From Lachnospiraceae bacterium UBA7026 (GTDB taxonomy: Bacteria; Bacillota; Clostridia; Lachnospirales; Lachnospiraceae), in contig DLBH01000059.1 of assembly GCA_002494165.1 (NCBI GenBank), forward strand, positions 1 to 37,516: 37,516 bases of DNA, written 5' to 3'. How positions within the stretch are numbered: the stretch's first letter is position 1; the number at the start of each line of letters is the position of its first letter. The position numbers and the translations under genes were made by a program. Below are positions 18,209-25,231 of the stretch, piece after piece. Under the pieces are notes generated by a model. That model saw only the letters and a program-made list of their open reading frames with translations. It had not been told where the DNA came from and made no database searches.

Positions 18209-19033
18209 ATGGTTTTTGAAGTAGAACCCAGATTTGAATACAGGCAGGACCGTTTTCTTCGCCGTCTGCATCTGGATGAGGGCAGCGGTCAGAATAAGAA
18301 TATCCGTAAGAAGATTGGCCCCATGGTGGCAAGGGCTTCTTCCCTTGTCCGTCTCCATGGTCTGGTCAGGCTGGGCCGGCAGGATTTTGAGACCGGGATC
18401 CTGCAGGCTGACAGGATGGAGGGACAGGCTATTTTTCTTTGCTGGGCCGGCCGGGAGGCGGTGGAGGAGATAGAAAGACTTTCTGCCCAAGATAAACTGA
18501 TGGAGGCCTACCTGCTGGACCAGCTGGTCAATGACAGCCTTTTTTATGCTTCAGTGGCATTGGAGGAGGCGGCAGACCGGCTTCTCCGGGGTCAGGGCCT
18601 GCAGATCTGCCAGGTCTTTTACCCGGAGGACAGCTGCCCCGATTCCACTCTGTCAGCCAGATTACTGGACCTGGTCAAGGAGGAAAAGGATGTGGAGGTC
18701 ACCCTGAATCAGGCCGGCCTTTTCCAGCCGCCCAAAACCATCTGCTATGTGGCCGGCACCAGCCCTATCCGACAGGAAACCGGGACAGGGCCGGTTCATC
18801 AGGAGTTCGGGGCAGGGCCTGTTTATCAGGAGTCCGGGCCGGAGCCGGTTGGACAGGAGACTGGGACGGGACAAGTCCGCAAGGGAGCAGGGGCGGGTCA
18901 AGGACCGGAAGATGCTTCTTTTATAAAAAAGGACGGAGAGGGGCCGGCAGGCTGTTCCCGGGGAGCCGGCCGCAGCCGCCACAATTGTGCCATTTGTAAA
19001 AAAGAAGGCTGTGCTTTCAGAATTCCTCTTTAA
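18209..19033 (+). CDS. Divergent B12-dependent methionine synthase activation-domain-like protein
   Basis: The 274-residue product resembles stand-alone clostridial proteins related to the MetH reactivation domain. It has a helical first half (RRLHLDEGSGQNKNIRKKIG), a hydrophobic middle (LLDQLVNDSLFYASVALEEAA), then VTLNQAGLFQPPKTICYVAG, matching the family's strand with the PxKS-type end, and a C-terminal cysteine cluster CAICKKEGCAFR. The SAM-binding RxSPGYG-type motif is not visible at its place (FYPEDSCPDSTLSARLL), so activity is doubtful. Five 9-residue repeats are inserted before the cysteine cluster. AGGAG precedes the ATG by 10 bases. No metH is nearby. The assignment rests on pattern, not alignment. 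Confidence 0.5.
   Translation: MVFEVEPRFEYRQDRFLRRLHLDEGSGQNKNIRKKIGPMVARASSLVRLHGLVRLGRQDFETGILQADRMEGQAIFLCWAGREAVEEIERLSAQDKLMEAYLLDQLVNDSLFYASVALEEAADRLLRGQGLQICQVFYPEDSCPDSTLSARLLDLVKEEKDVEVTLNQAGLFQPPKTICYVAGTSPIRQETGTGPVHQEFGAGPVYQESGPEPVGQETGTGQVRKGAGAGQGPEDASFIKKDGEGPAGCSRGAGRSRHNCAICKKEGCAFRIPL
18758..18892 (+). repeat. In-frame 27-bp tandem repeat inside the B12-activation-like gene
   Basis: Five 27-bp units (from 18758, 18785, 18812, 18839 and 18866) encode TSPIRQETG, TGPVHQEFG, AGPVYQESG, PEPVGQETG and TGQVRKGAG. The consensus is xGPVxQExG. The repeat keeps the frame and forms a Gly/Pro/Gln/Glu-rich linker. Confidence 0.9.
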
Positions 19034-19057
19034 AAGCAAGGGAAAATTTGCTATAAT
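19029..19057 (+). promoter_or_regulatory. Promoter for trkA-trkH
   Basis: TTTAAA (19029-19034), a 17-bp spacer and a perfect TATAAT (19052-19057) lie about 100 bases before trkA. The -35 overlaps the stop codon of the preceding gene. Confidence 0.55.
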
Positions 19058-19155
19058 ATAGTGTCATGATTACATATATTTTTCTGATATTTTACCCATA
19101 ATACATATGAAATGTATAATTACTAACTGATAACTACTTGGAGGAGAAAAGGAAA

Positions 19156-20559
19156 ATGTTTGAATTTTTAAATCCCGGCAAAAAAAAGAAGGGTCAGCTG
19201 GGATTGAAAATTATTATTGTAGGATGTGGAAAGGTTGGCATTACGCTGGTGGAGAGACTGAGCCGGGAGGGTCATGATATCACCATTATAGATCAGGAGG
19301 GAACTGTCGTCACCGAGATTGCCAACCTTTATGACGTGATGGGCATCATGGGCAATGGTGCCAGCTACAGTGTACAGATGGAAGCAGGGATTGATGAGGC
19401 AGACCTGATCATAGCAGTTACTGAGTCGGATGAGCTCAACCTGCTCTGTTGTACCATAGCCAGGAGGGTAGGCCATTGCGCCGCCATAGCCAGGGTCCGC
19501 ACACCGGACTATAATATAGAGTCCGACTACCTTAGGGATAAACTGGACCTGGCTATGATTATCAACCCGGAACTGGAGGCTTCCAGGGAGGCGGCCAGAA
19601 TCCTTTTGCTGCCATCTGCCCTGGAGGTGAATTCCTTCGCCCATGGCCAGGCGGAAATGATCAAGTTCCAGGTTCCCGAGGGGAATATCATGCATGGGAA
19701 AACGGTGTCGGGGCTCCGTAAGGAACTGCGGTCAGAAGTCCTGATCTGTGCCATAGAGAGAGATGGGGAAGTCCACATCCCCGATGGTGAATTTATCATC
19801 CATGAGAATGATATCCTTTCCTTTGTGGCAACCAGGGAAGATACCATAGGCTTTTTTGACCATATCGGCTTTAAGACCAACAGGGTTAAGAATACCATGA
19901 TTATCGGCGGCGGCAAGGCAGCCTATTATCTGGCCAGCCAGCTGATCAAAATGGGTATAGGGGTCAAGATTATTGAGATTGACAAGGCCCGGTGCGAAAA
20001 GCTGTCCATCCTTCTGCCCAAGGCCATTATTATCAATGGTGACGGCACAGACCAGGACCTCCTGGAGGAGGAGGGCATCGAGTATGCCGAGTCCTTTGTC
20101 CCCCTTACCGGTATCGATGAGGAGAATATCCTGCTGACCCTCTATGCCAGACAGGTATCCCAGGCCAAGGTCATTACCAAGATCAACCGGATCAATTTTA
20201 AGGATGTGATCTCCAACCTGGATCTGGGCAGTGTCCTCTATCCCCGCTATATAACCTCGGAGGCGATCATCGCCTATGTCAGGGCCAAGACCAATTCCAC
20301 CAGCAATAATATTGAGACCTTGTATCACATGTTTGACCACCGGGTGGAGGCCATCGAGTTCCATGTGGCAGAAGAGTCGGAGATTACGAATGTGCCCCTT
20401 AAAGATCTGAAGCTGAAAAAAGATATGCTGCTGTGTTTCATCAGCAGAAATGAAAAGATTATTATACCCGGCGGCCATGACCGGATTCTCAAGGGTGACA
20501 CAGTAATGGTGGTTACCAGGGATACCGGCTTTAATGACATCAGAGACATACTGGAATAG
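19156..20559 (+). CDS. trkA: Trk-type potassium uptake regulatory subunit
   Basis: This cytosolic NAD(H)/nucleotide-binding gating ring protein binds the membrane subunit TrkH and controls K+ uptake. Two RCK units are visible in 467 residues: the first Rossmann motif IIIVGCGKVGITLVERL with acidic strand end IIDQEG, and the second MIIGGGKAAYYLASQL with IIEID. Each is followed by a RCK-C lobe. ATG 19156 is chosen because GGAGGA is 10 bases upstream; a TTG at 19138 is in frame but poor. trkH follows after 11 bp, so the two are co-translated. Confidence 0.93.
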   Translation: MFEFLNPGKKKKGQLGLKIIIVGCGKVGITLVERLSREGHDITIIDQEGTVVTEIANLYDVMGIMGNGASYSVQMEAGIDEADLIIAVTESDELNLLCCTIARRVGHCAAIARVRTPDYNIESDYLRDKLDLAMIINPELEASREAARILLLPSALEVNSFAHGQAEMIKFQVPEGNIMHGKTVSGLRKELRSEVLICAIERDGEVHIPDGEFIIHENDILSFVATREDTIGFFDHIGFKTNRVKNTMIIGGGKAAYYLASQLIKMGIGVKIIEIDKARCEKLSILLPKAIIINGDGTDQDLLEEEGIEYAESFVPLTGIDEENILLTLYARQVSQAKVITKINRINFKDVISNLDLGSVLYPRYITSEAIIAYVRAKTNSTSNNIETLYHMFDHRVEAIEFHVAEESEITNVPLKDLKLKKDMLLCFISRNEKIIIPGGHDRILKGDTVMVVTRDTGFNDIRDILE

Positions 20560-20570
20560 CGGAGGTCACC

Positions 20571-22058
20571 ATGAACAGTTCAATCGTTCGGATTATAGTC
20601 GGCCAGGTTTTGAAGGTTGAGGCGGCCCTGCTGCTGCTTCCCTGTATGACTGCCCTGGTTTACCAGGAGAGGGCAGGCTGGTATTATCTGCTGACTGCGG
20701 CCATATGCCTGGCTGTTGGTTTTATATTTACATTAAGAAAGTCGAAAAACGATGTCTTTTACCTGAAGGAGGGCTGTGCGGCCACGGCTTTAAGCTGGAT
20801 TTTCCTCAGTATTTTCGGGGCCCTGCCCTTTTATATTTCAGGGGAGATTCCTTCCTATATTGACGCTCTTTTCGAGACCGTATCCGGCTTTACCACCACC
20901 GGGTCCAGCATCCTGAGTGATGTGGAAGTCCTGTCAAGGACAGCCCTTTTCTGGCGCAGCTTTACCCATTGGGTAGGGGGCATGGGAGTCCTTGTGTTCC
21001 TCCTGGCCATCATCCCTTTGAGCGGAGGCAGCAACTTTAATCTCATGAAGGCGGAAAGCCCGGGTCCCTCCGTAGGCAAGCTGGTGCCCAAGGTGGCTTA
21101 CACAGCCAGGATTTTGTATACCATTTATCTGGGAATCTCCATTCTGGAGCTGGTTCTTTTGCTCCTTGGAGGCATGACGGTCTATGAGGCCCTCCTGACC
21201 ACCTTTGGAACAGCGGGAACTGGAGGTTTTGGTTTCCTCAATTCCAGTATGGCCAGTTTTTCACCCTACCTGCAGTGGGTGATTACCATATTTATGATTC
21301 TCTTTGGCGTCAATTTCAACGCCTACTATTTCATCTTGTTCAAGAAGGCCAAAAAGGCATTTCAGATGGAGGAGGTCAGGGCTTATTTCCTCATTATTCT
21401 GGCGGCTGTAGCCATGATCACGGGAGACCTTGTAAGGACCATGGATTTCTCCAATGCTCTGCGGACCTCGGCCTTCCAGGTGGGTTCCATCATTACTACC
21501 ACTGGTTTTTCCACCGCGGACTTTAATGTCTGGTCTCAGACCAGCAGAACCATCCTGGTACTCCTGATGTTCATCGGTGCCTGCGCCGGTTCCACCGGAG
21601 GAGGAATCAAGGTCTCCAGGATTCTTGTCCTCATTAAGACCATGCTCAAAGAGCTTAATTCCTTTCTCCATCCCAAGAGTATCAAGAAGATTAAGATGGA
21701 TGGCAAACCCATAGAGCATGAAGTGGTCAGGGCAACCAATGTATTTTTCTGCACCTACATGATGCTTTTTGCCATATCCGTCCTCCTGATTTCCCTGGAG
21801 GGCCATGACCTGGTAACTAATTTTACGGCCGTCGCCGCCACCTTCAATAATATAGGTCCCGGCCTGGAGCTGGTTGGCCCGGCGGCAAACTTTGGTTTTA
21901 TGAATTCTTTCTCCAAGATTGTCTTGATTTTTGACATGCTGGCCGGAAGGCTGGAACTCTTTCCCCTCCTGATCCTTTGTCATCCTGTCCTGTGGAAGGA
22001 AGTGATCAGCCGGAAAAGTAAAATTGTCCAGAGCAGAAATCTTGACAGGAAATATTAA
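20571..22058 (+). CDS. trkH: Trk-type potassium uptake membrane subunit
   Basis: This K+-translocating membrane protein of the TrkH/KtrB superfamily has 495 residues. Four pore loops are recognisable by their filter glycines: VSGFTTTGSS, FGTAGTGGFGF, ITTTGFSTADF and NNIGPGLE. Hydrophobic membrane segments surround them, from residue 8 to the end. CGGAGGT precedes the ATG. It acts with TrkA directly upstream. The last 17 bases of the gene carry the -35 box of the next promoter. Confidence 0.95.
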   Translation: MNSSIVRIIVGQVLKVEAALLLLPCMTALVYQERAGWYYLLTAAICLAVGFIFTLRKSKNDVFYLKEGCAATALSWIFLSIFGALPFYISGEIPSYIDALFETVSGFTTTGSSILSDVEVLSRTALFWRSFTHWVGGMGVLVFLLAIIPLSGGSNFNLMKAESPGPSVGKLVPKVAYTARILYTIYLGISILELVLLLLGGMTVYEALLTTFGTAGTGGFGFLNSSMASFSPYLQWVITIFMILFGVNFNAYYFILFKKAKKAFQMEEVRAYFLIILAAVAMITGDLVRTMDFSNALRTSAFQVGSIITTTGFSTADFNVWSQTSRTILVLLMFIGACAGSTGGGIKVSRILVLIKTMLKELNSFLHPKSIKKIKMDGKPIEHEVVRATNVFFCTYMMLFAISVLLISLEGHDLVTNFTAVAATFNNIGPGLELVGPAANFGFMNSFSKIVLIFDMLAGRLELFPLLILCHPVLWKEVISRKSKIVQSRNLDRKY

Positions 22059-22070
22059 TTAGAGTATACT
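22042..22070 (+). promoter_or_regulatory. Near-consensus promoter for a structured leader or small RNA
   Basis: A perfect TTGACA (22042-22047), 17-bp spacer and TATACT (22065-22070). The -35 lies in the last codons of trkH. Transcription should begin near 22077, before the rod-like hairpin. This is among the best promoter matches in the window. Confidence 0.7.
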
Positions 22071-22081
22071 AACTTTAGTAT
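22066..22081 (+). promoter_or_regulatory. Palindromic operator over the -10 box
   Basis: ATACTAA-CT-TTAGTAT is a perfect 7-2-7 dyad that covers the -10 box and the predicted transcription start. A bound repressor would block polymerase. Its TTAGT/ACTAA half-sites recur at 18081-18100 and 22179-22203. Confidence 0.6.
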
Positions 22082-22092
22082 TATGCACATAA

Positions 22093-22178
22093 CATACTCA
22101 TAGCAATCTGCCTCCCCTTAGGGGGATGGCAGGCTATCAGTATGGGTAAAAGGTTTGCCTGAGGGGCATTTTATTTTT
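22093..22178 (+). ncRNA. Candidate switching RNA leader or small RNA
   Basis: A long rod can form: CATACT (22093-22098) with AGTATG (22139-22144), ATAGC (22100-22104) with GCTAT (22133-22137), CTGCC (22108-22112) with GGCAG (22128-22132), and TCCCC (22113-22117) with GGGGA (22122-22126). An alternative pairing uses CCCCTTAGG (22114-22122) with CCTGAGGGG (22158-22166), nine pairs including one G-U, directly before CATTTTATTTTTATT. The two folds exclude each other, as in attenuators and riboswitches. I do not recognise a known class. It could also be an independent small RNA ending in the U-rich tract. Confidence 0.5.
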
Positions 22179-22203
22179 ATTAGTTAGGTTTGGTACGACT
22201 AAT
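22179..22203 (+). promoter_or_regulatory. Inverted repeat before the Fur-like gene
   Basis: ATTAGT (22179-22184) and ACTAAT (22198-22203) flank 13 bases. The left side reads ATTAGTTAGG exactly as at 18081-18090. It could be a protein-binding site or an RNA hairpin, since it lies within the presumed leader. Confidence 0.4.
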
Positions 22204-22272
22204 TTTTATTAAAGGCTTCTAATCAAAGATGTTTTTATTGGGAAGCCAGGCTTGGAAAGAGGTTGATTGAAG

Positions 22273-22743
22273 ATGCAGATGACAGCAGCTAAAGAACTTG
22301 AGATAAACAATGTGGATTTTCATCATACTAATATGCAGCGTGATATCATTTTGCAGCAGCTTAAGGCCAGAGGATGCCGGATTACCAAACAGAGGAAGAT
22401 GCTCCTTGATGTCATTCTTAATGAAGACTGCTCCAGCTGTAAGGAGATATATTACAAGGCCGCCATGAAGGATAAACATATCGGGACAGCCACGGTTTAC
22501 CGGATGATTAATATCCTTGAGGAAATCGGTGCTATCAACCGGAAAAATATGTATAAGATTGCCTGTGGTCCCGAGTGCGAGGTTAAAGATGCCTGCGTTA
22601 TCGAGTTCGACGACCAGACTGTCATAGAGCTGACGGGAAAGACCTGGAATAATGTGGTTCAGGAAGGCCTTGCGGCCATGGGCTACCCGGTTAATTCCAG
22701 AATAAAAAGTGTCACTGTCAAGTCCTGTGAGTTTTCCAGGTAA
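22273..22743 (+). CDS. Fur-family transcriptional regulator with atypical metal-site region
   Basis: The N-terminal half is a Fur-type winged helix: GCRITKQRKMLLDVILNE, CKEIYYKA and the recognition helix GTATVYRMINILEEIGAINR. The dimerisation half keeps VIEFDDQTVIEL, but the usual HHHH-LxC-xxCG segment is replaced by MYKIACGPECEVKDAC, so canonical histidine metal ligands are absent and only a Cys cluster (Cys98, 102, 108) remains. It has 156 residues. ATG 22273 has AGAGG about 10 bases upstream; a TTG at 22267 and ATG at 22279 are alternatives. It stands behind trkAH and a structured leader and is closed by a strong terminator. Confidence 0.8.
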   Translation: MQMTAAKELEINNVDFHHTNMQRDIILQQLKARGCRITKQRKMLLDVILNEDCSSCKEIYYKAAMKDKHIGTATVYRMINILEEIGAINRKNMYKIACGPECEVKDACVIEFDDQTVIELTGKTWNNVVQEGLAAMGYPVNSRIKSVTVKSCEFSR

Positions 22744-22757
22744 GACCTTTTCCCTTT

Positions 22758-22775
22758 CCCGGGACAGTTCCCGGG
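22758..22775 (+). other. Short hairpin behind the Fur-like gene
   Basis: CCCGGGA (22758-22764) pairs perfectly with TCCCGGG (22769-22775), with a four-base loop. It is not followed by T residues. It may protect the 3' end of the transcript. Confidence 0.5.
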
Positions 22776-22816
22776 CTTCAGGTATATGTGAGAAGCATTC
22801 ATAGACAGATCATAGT

Positions 22817-22857
22817 CGCCGGTTCCCATCCCCCAGGGGTTCCGGCGGTTTTTTTTT
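22817..22857 (+). terminator. Strong intrinsic terminator of the Fur-like gene
   Basis: CGCCGG (22817-22822) pairs with CCGGCG (22842-22847), with inner C-run/G-run pairing, and a run of eight or more T follows. It lies about 75 bases behind the stop codon. The rest of the 345-base gap 22744-23088 holds the promoter of hydF. A 66-codon open frame here runs through the terminator and is not believed to be a gene. Confidence 0.85.
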
Positions 22858-22965
22858 GTCTCTTAATAACTCTTGTTTCTAAGTACCTGCTCTCTCTGGG
22901 ATTTCTTGTTGTCACCCTGTTTAAAATGGTCCAGCACTTTCTGTTGGCGGCCCCTATCCTTTTCA

Positions 22966-22994
22966 TTGCTTTGTGGAGCCGGATGTAATATATT
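22966..22994 (+). promoter_or_regulatory. Promoter of hydF
   Basis: TTGCTT (22966-22971), 17-bp spacer and TATATT (22989-22994), about 95 bases before the start codon and behind the preceding terminator. Confidence 0.5.
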
Positions 22995-23088
22995 AAGTTA
23001 AAGAATTCCTTCTGATGACTGGAGTATGACATCCGGAGCAGTTTTCCGGCCGCTGTCATAAAATGAGAAAGGGAAAGAGGACAAAATT

Positions 23089-24288
23089 ATGGGATTAAAT
23101 GATACACCTTCGGGAGAGCGCCTGCATATCGGTTTTTTCGGACAGAGGAATGCCGGCAAGTCCAGCCTGGTAAATGCTGTGACCGGCCAGGAGCTGGCTG
23201 TGGTTTCAGACCGGAAGGGGACTACTACAGACCCGGTTTACAAGGCCATGGAGCTGCTGCCCCTGGGGCCGGTGATGATCATAGATACGCCTGGTTATGA
23301 CGATTCCGGTGATCTGGGAGAACTTCGTGTCAAAAAGACCAGGGAGATCCTGGACCGGACTGACCTGGCAGTCCTGGTGGTAGATGCGGGCCGGGGCCTG
23401 GTCAGTGAGGACCGGGAACTGGTGGACCTTTTCCAGGGAAAAAAGATTACTTATCTTATTGTTTTTAATAAAGAGGACCTGATGACCCAGGCCCCTCAGG
23501 CTGATGCCTTTTATGTCAGTGCCCTGACAGGCCGGGGGGTTCATGAACTCAAGGAAAGAATGGCGGCCCTGGCTTTGAAGGCAGGCAGGGACAGGCAGGA
23601 AAGATCCCTTGTCCGGGACCTGCTGGCTCCCGCCGCCCTGGCAGTCCTGGTCATTCCCATCGATTCCGCCGCCCCCAGGGGCCGGATCATCCTGCCCCAG
23701 CAGCAGGTCCTCCGGGATATCCTGGACGGGGACAGGATGGCAGTATGTGTTAAGGAAAGCCAGCTGCAGGACCTGCTTGACCGTTTGCCGGCAGACCCGG
23801 ATATGGTGATTACTGACAGCCAGGTCTTTGAGCAGGTGGCTGCCATAGTTCCTGACCGGGTGCCCCTTACTTCTTTTTCCATTCTCATGGCCAGGTACAA
23901 GGGCTTTCTGGAGACCGCTGTGGCCGGCTGCCGGCAGATCGACCGGCTCAGGGACGGAGACCGGATTCTGATTTCGGAAGGTTGTACCCACCATCGGCAA
24001 TGTGATGATATTGGTACCGTAAAGCTGCCCCGCTGGCTGCGCCAGTATACGGGTAAGGACCTCATTATCGAAACCAGTTCAGGCAGGGAATTTCCCCGGG
24101 ACCTGACCAGCTATGCCCTGGTAATCCATTGCGGTGCCTGTATGTTAAACCCAAGAGAGCTTAAGACCAGGGAAGGCCTGGCGGTGAAGGAGGGGGTCCC
24201 CTTCACCAATTACGGGATAGCCATAGCCCATATGAAGGGAATTCTGGAAAGAAGCATCAGGGAAGTGCTGCCGTTTTCAGAGGCCTGA
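23089..24288 (+). CDS. hydF: [FeFe] hydrogenase maturation GTPase HydF
   Basis: HydF is the scaffold that receives the 2Fe subcluster made by HydE and HydG and delivers it to apo-HydA. The GTPase part shows P-loop GQRNAGKSS (residues 18-26), GTTTDPV, DTPGYDD and NKEDL. The C-terminal [4Fe-4S] ligand motifs are EGCTHHRQCDDIG and HCGACM. At 399 residues the length is standard. AGAGGA is the ribosome binding site. HydE, HydG and the hydrogenase are not in the window. Its presence implies anaerobic H2 metabolism. Confidence 0.95.
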   Translation: MGLNDTPSGERLHIGFFGQRNAGKSSLVNAVTGQELAVVSDRKGTTTDPVYKAMELLPLGPVMIIDTPGYDDSGDLGELRVKKTREILDRTDLAVLVVDAGRGLVSEDRELVDLFQGKKITYLIVFNKEDLMTQAPQADAFYVSALTGRGVHELKERMAALALKAGRDRQERSLVRDLLAPAALAVLVIPIDSAAPRGRIILPQQQVLRDILDGDRMAVCVKESQLQDLLDRLPADPDMVITDSQVFEQVAAIVPDRVPLTSFSILMARYKGFLETAVAGCRQIDRLRDGDRILISEGCTHHRQCDDIGTVKLPRWLRQYTGKDLIIETSSGREFPRDLTSYALVIHCGACMLNPRELKTREGLAVKEGVPFTNYGIAIAHMKGILERSIREVLPFSEA

Positions 24289-24316
24289 TGCCTCTTGGTA
24301 TGCCCTTGTTCTCTTA

Positions 24317-24345
24317 TTGAATAATCATAATCACTGTGATAGAAT
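24317..24345 (+). promoter_or_regulatory. Promoter of the STAS/HATPase pair
   Basis: TTGAAT (24317-24322), 17-bp spacer and TAGAAT (24340-24345) with a TG extension (TG-A-TAGAAT). It lies 75 bases before the STAS gene. A weak hairpin, AGAGGC-CTGAT-GCCTCT (24279-24295), spans the hydF stop just upstream. Confidence 0.6.
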
Positions 24346-24419
24346 GGGATGAGATTTACATAATTATCCTATAGTTGCTAGTATCCTGTAGTCACTATAT
24401 ATATGAGAGGAGCAGCCTT

Positions 24420-24716
24420 ATGACAATCGATAAAAAGCTTAATGGAACATCTCTTGTGATCGCTTTGGAAGGACGTCTTGATACCATGACATCCCCCCAG
24501 TTAGAAGAAGAGCTGAAGACATCTTTAGAAGGAATTACTGACCTGACCTTCGATTTTGAGAAGCTTGAGTATATTTCTTCCGCAGGTCTCAGGGTTCTTC
24601 TGTATGCCCAGAAGGTGATGAATAAACAGGGCAGCATGAAGGTGATCCATGCCAGTGAGCCGGTCCTTGATGTCTTTGATGTTACCGGTTTTGTAGATAT
24701 TCTTACCATCGAATAA
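24420..24716 (+). CDS. Anti-sigma factor antagonist (STAS domain)
   Basis: This 98-residue protein is of the SpoIIAA/RsbV type. In this family the unphosphorylated antagonist binds an anti-sigma kinase and frees the sigma factor. The pattern LVIALEGRLDTMTSPQLEEEL, then LEYISSAGLRVLL, carries the conserved phosphorylatable Ser (Ser53/Ser54). ATG 24420 is selected because GAGAGGAG lies just upstream; an upstream in-frame TTG/CTG extension has no site. The HATPase gene is 76 bp downstream and is its probable partner. Confidence 0.9.
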   Translation: MTIDKKLNGTSLVIALEGRLDTMTSPQLEEELKTSLEGITDLTFDFEKLEYISSAGLRVLLYAQKVMNKQGSMKVIHASEPVLDVFDVTGFVDILTIE

Positions 24717-24755
24717 GCAGTTTTGAAAGTCTTCTTTCCTGACCGGGAAGAGGGA

Positions 24756-24778
24756 GGCGCCCCTTGCTTTCAGGCGCC
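24756..24778 (+). promoter_or_regulatory. Intercistronic hairpin touching the HATPase ribosome binding site
   Basis: GGCGCC (24756-24761) can pair with GGCGCC (24773-24778), with an 11-base loop. GGGAGG (24779-24784) begins directly at its 3' foot. It may set the ratio of antagonist to kinase. Confidence 0.45.
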
Positions 24779-24792
24779 GGGAGGATTTGGTT

Positions 24793-25209
24793 ATGACGTC
24801 ACTGACAGTTAAAGCCCATATTTCTAATCTTTCCATGGTCCAGGCGGCTCTCGAAGAGTGGCTGGATACCATTGGCTGTCCCATGAAGATTTCCCTGCAG
24901 CTGCAGATGGCTGTGGAGGAACTATTTGTCAATGTGGCCAGCTATGCCTACGGGGAAGGGGAGGGCGACCTGACCTTGACCTTTGACTACGAGGAGGAAT
25001 TATCCCTGGTCAGGATCAGCTTCAGGGACCAGGGGATGCCCTTTAATCCCGCTGAGTGCCTTGAGAAAGAGGAGGAATCCACCAGACTGCAGGTGGAGGA
25101 CAGAGGAGTCGGCGGTCTGGGTATCCTGATGGTATACAAGACGGCAGACCAGGTGCATTACAGCTACCAGGACGGATGGAATATTCTGACCCTGGAAAAG
25201 AAACTGTGA
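24793..25209 (+). CDS. Anti-sigma factor serine kinase-like HATPase (RsbW/SpoIIAB type)
   Basis: This 138-residue GHKL ATPase has N-box MAVEELFVNVASYAYG, G1 box FRDQGMPFNP and G2-like GVGGLGILMV. In the family such proteins phosphorylate the STAS partner and hold a sigma factor or other client. ATG 24793 is preferred because GGGAGG is 8 bases upstream; a TTG at 24787 adds two residues. No sigma factor or PP2C phosphatase is in the neighbourhood, so the client is unknown. The ABC-F gene follows after 22 bp. Confidence 0.88.
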   Translation: MTSLTVKAHISNLSMVQAALEEWLDTIGCPMKISLQLQMAVEELFVNVASYAYGEGEGDLTLTFDYEEELSLVRISFRDQGMPFNPAECLEKEEESTRLQVEDRGVGGLGILMVYKTADQVHYSYQDGWNILTLEKKL

Positions 25210-25231
25210 CAAGGTATTTGTATTAATTAAT

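Noticed and set aside
22788..22988. 66-codon hydrophobic frame behind the Fur-like gene
   Set aside because: It runs through the strong terminator at 22817-22857 and its T-run, which explains the phenylalanine stretch. No ribosome site.
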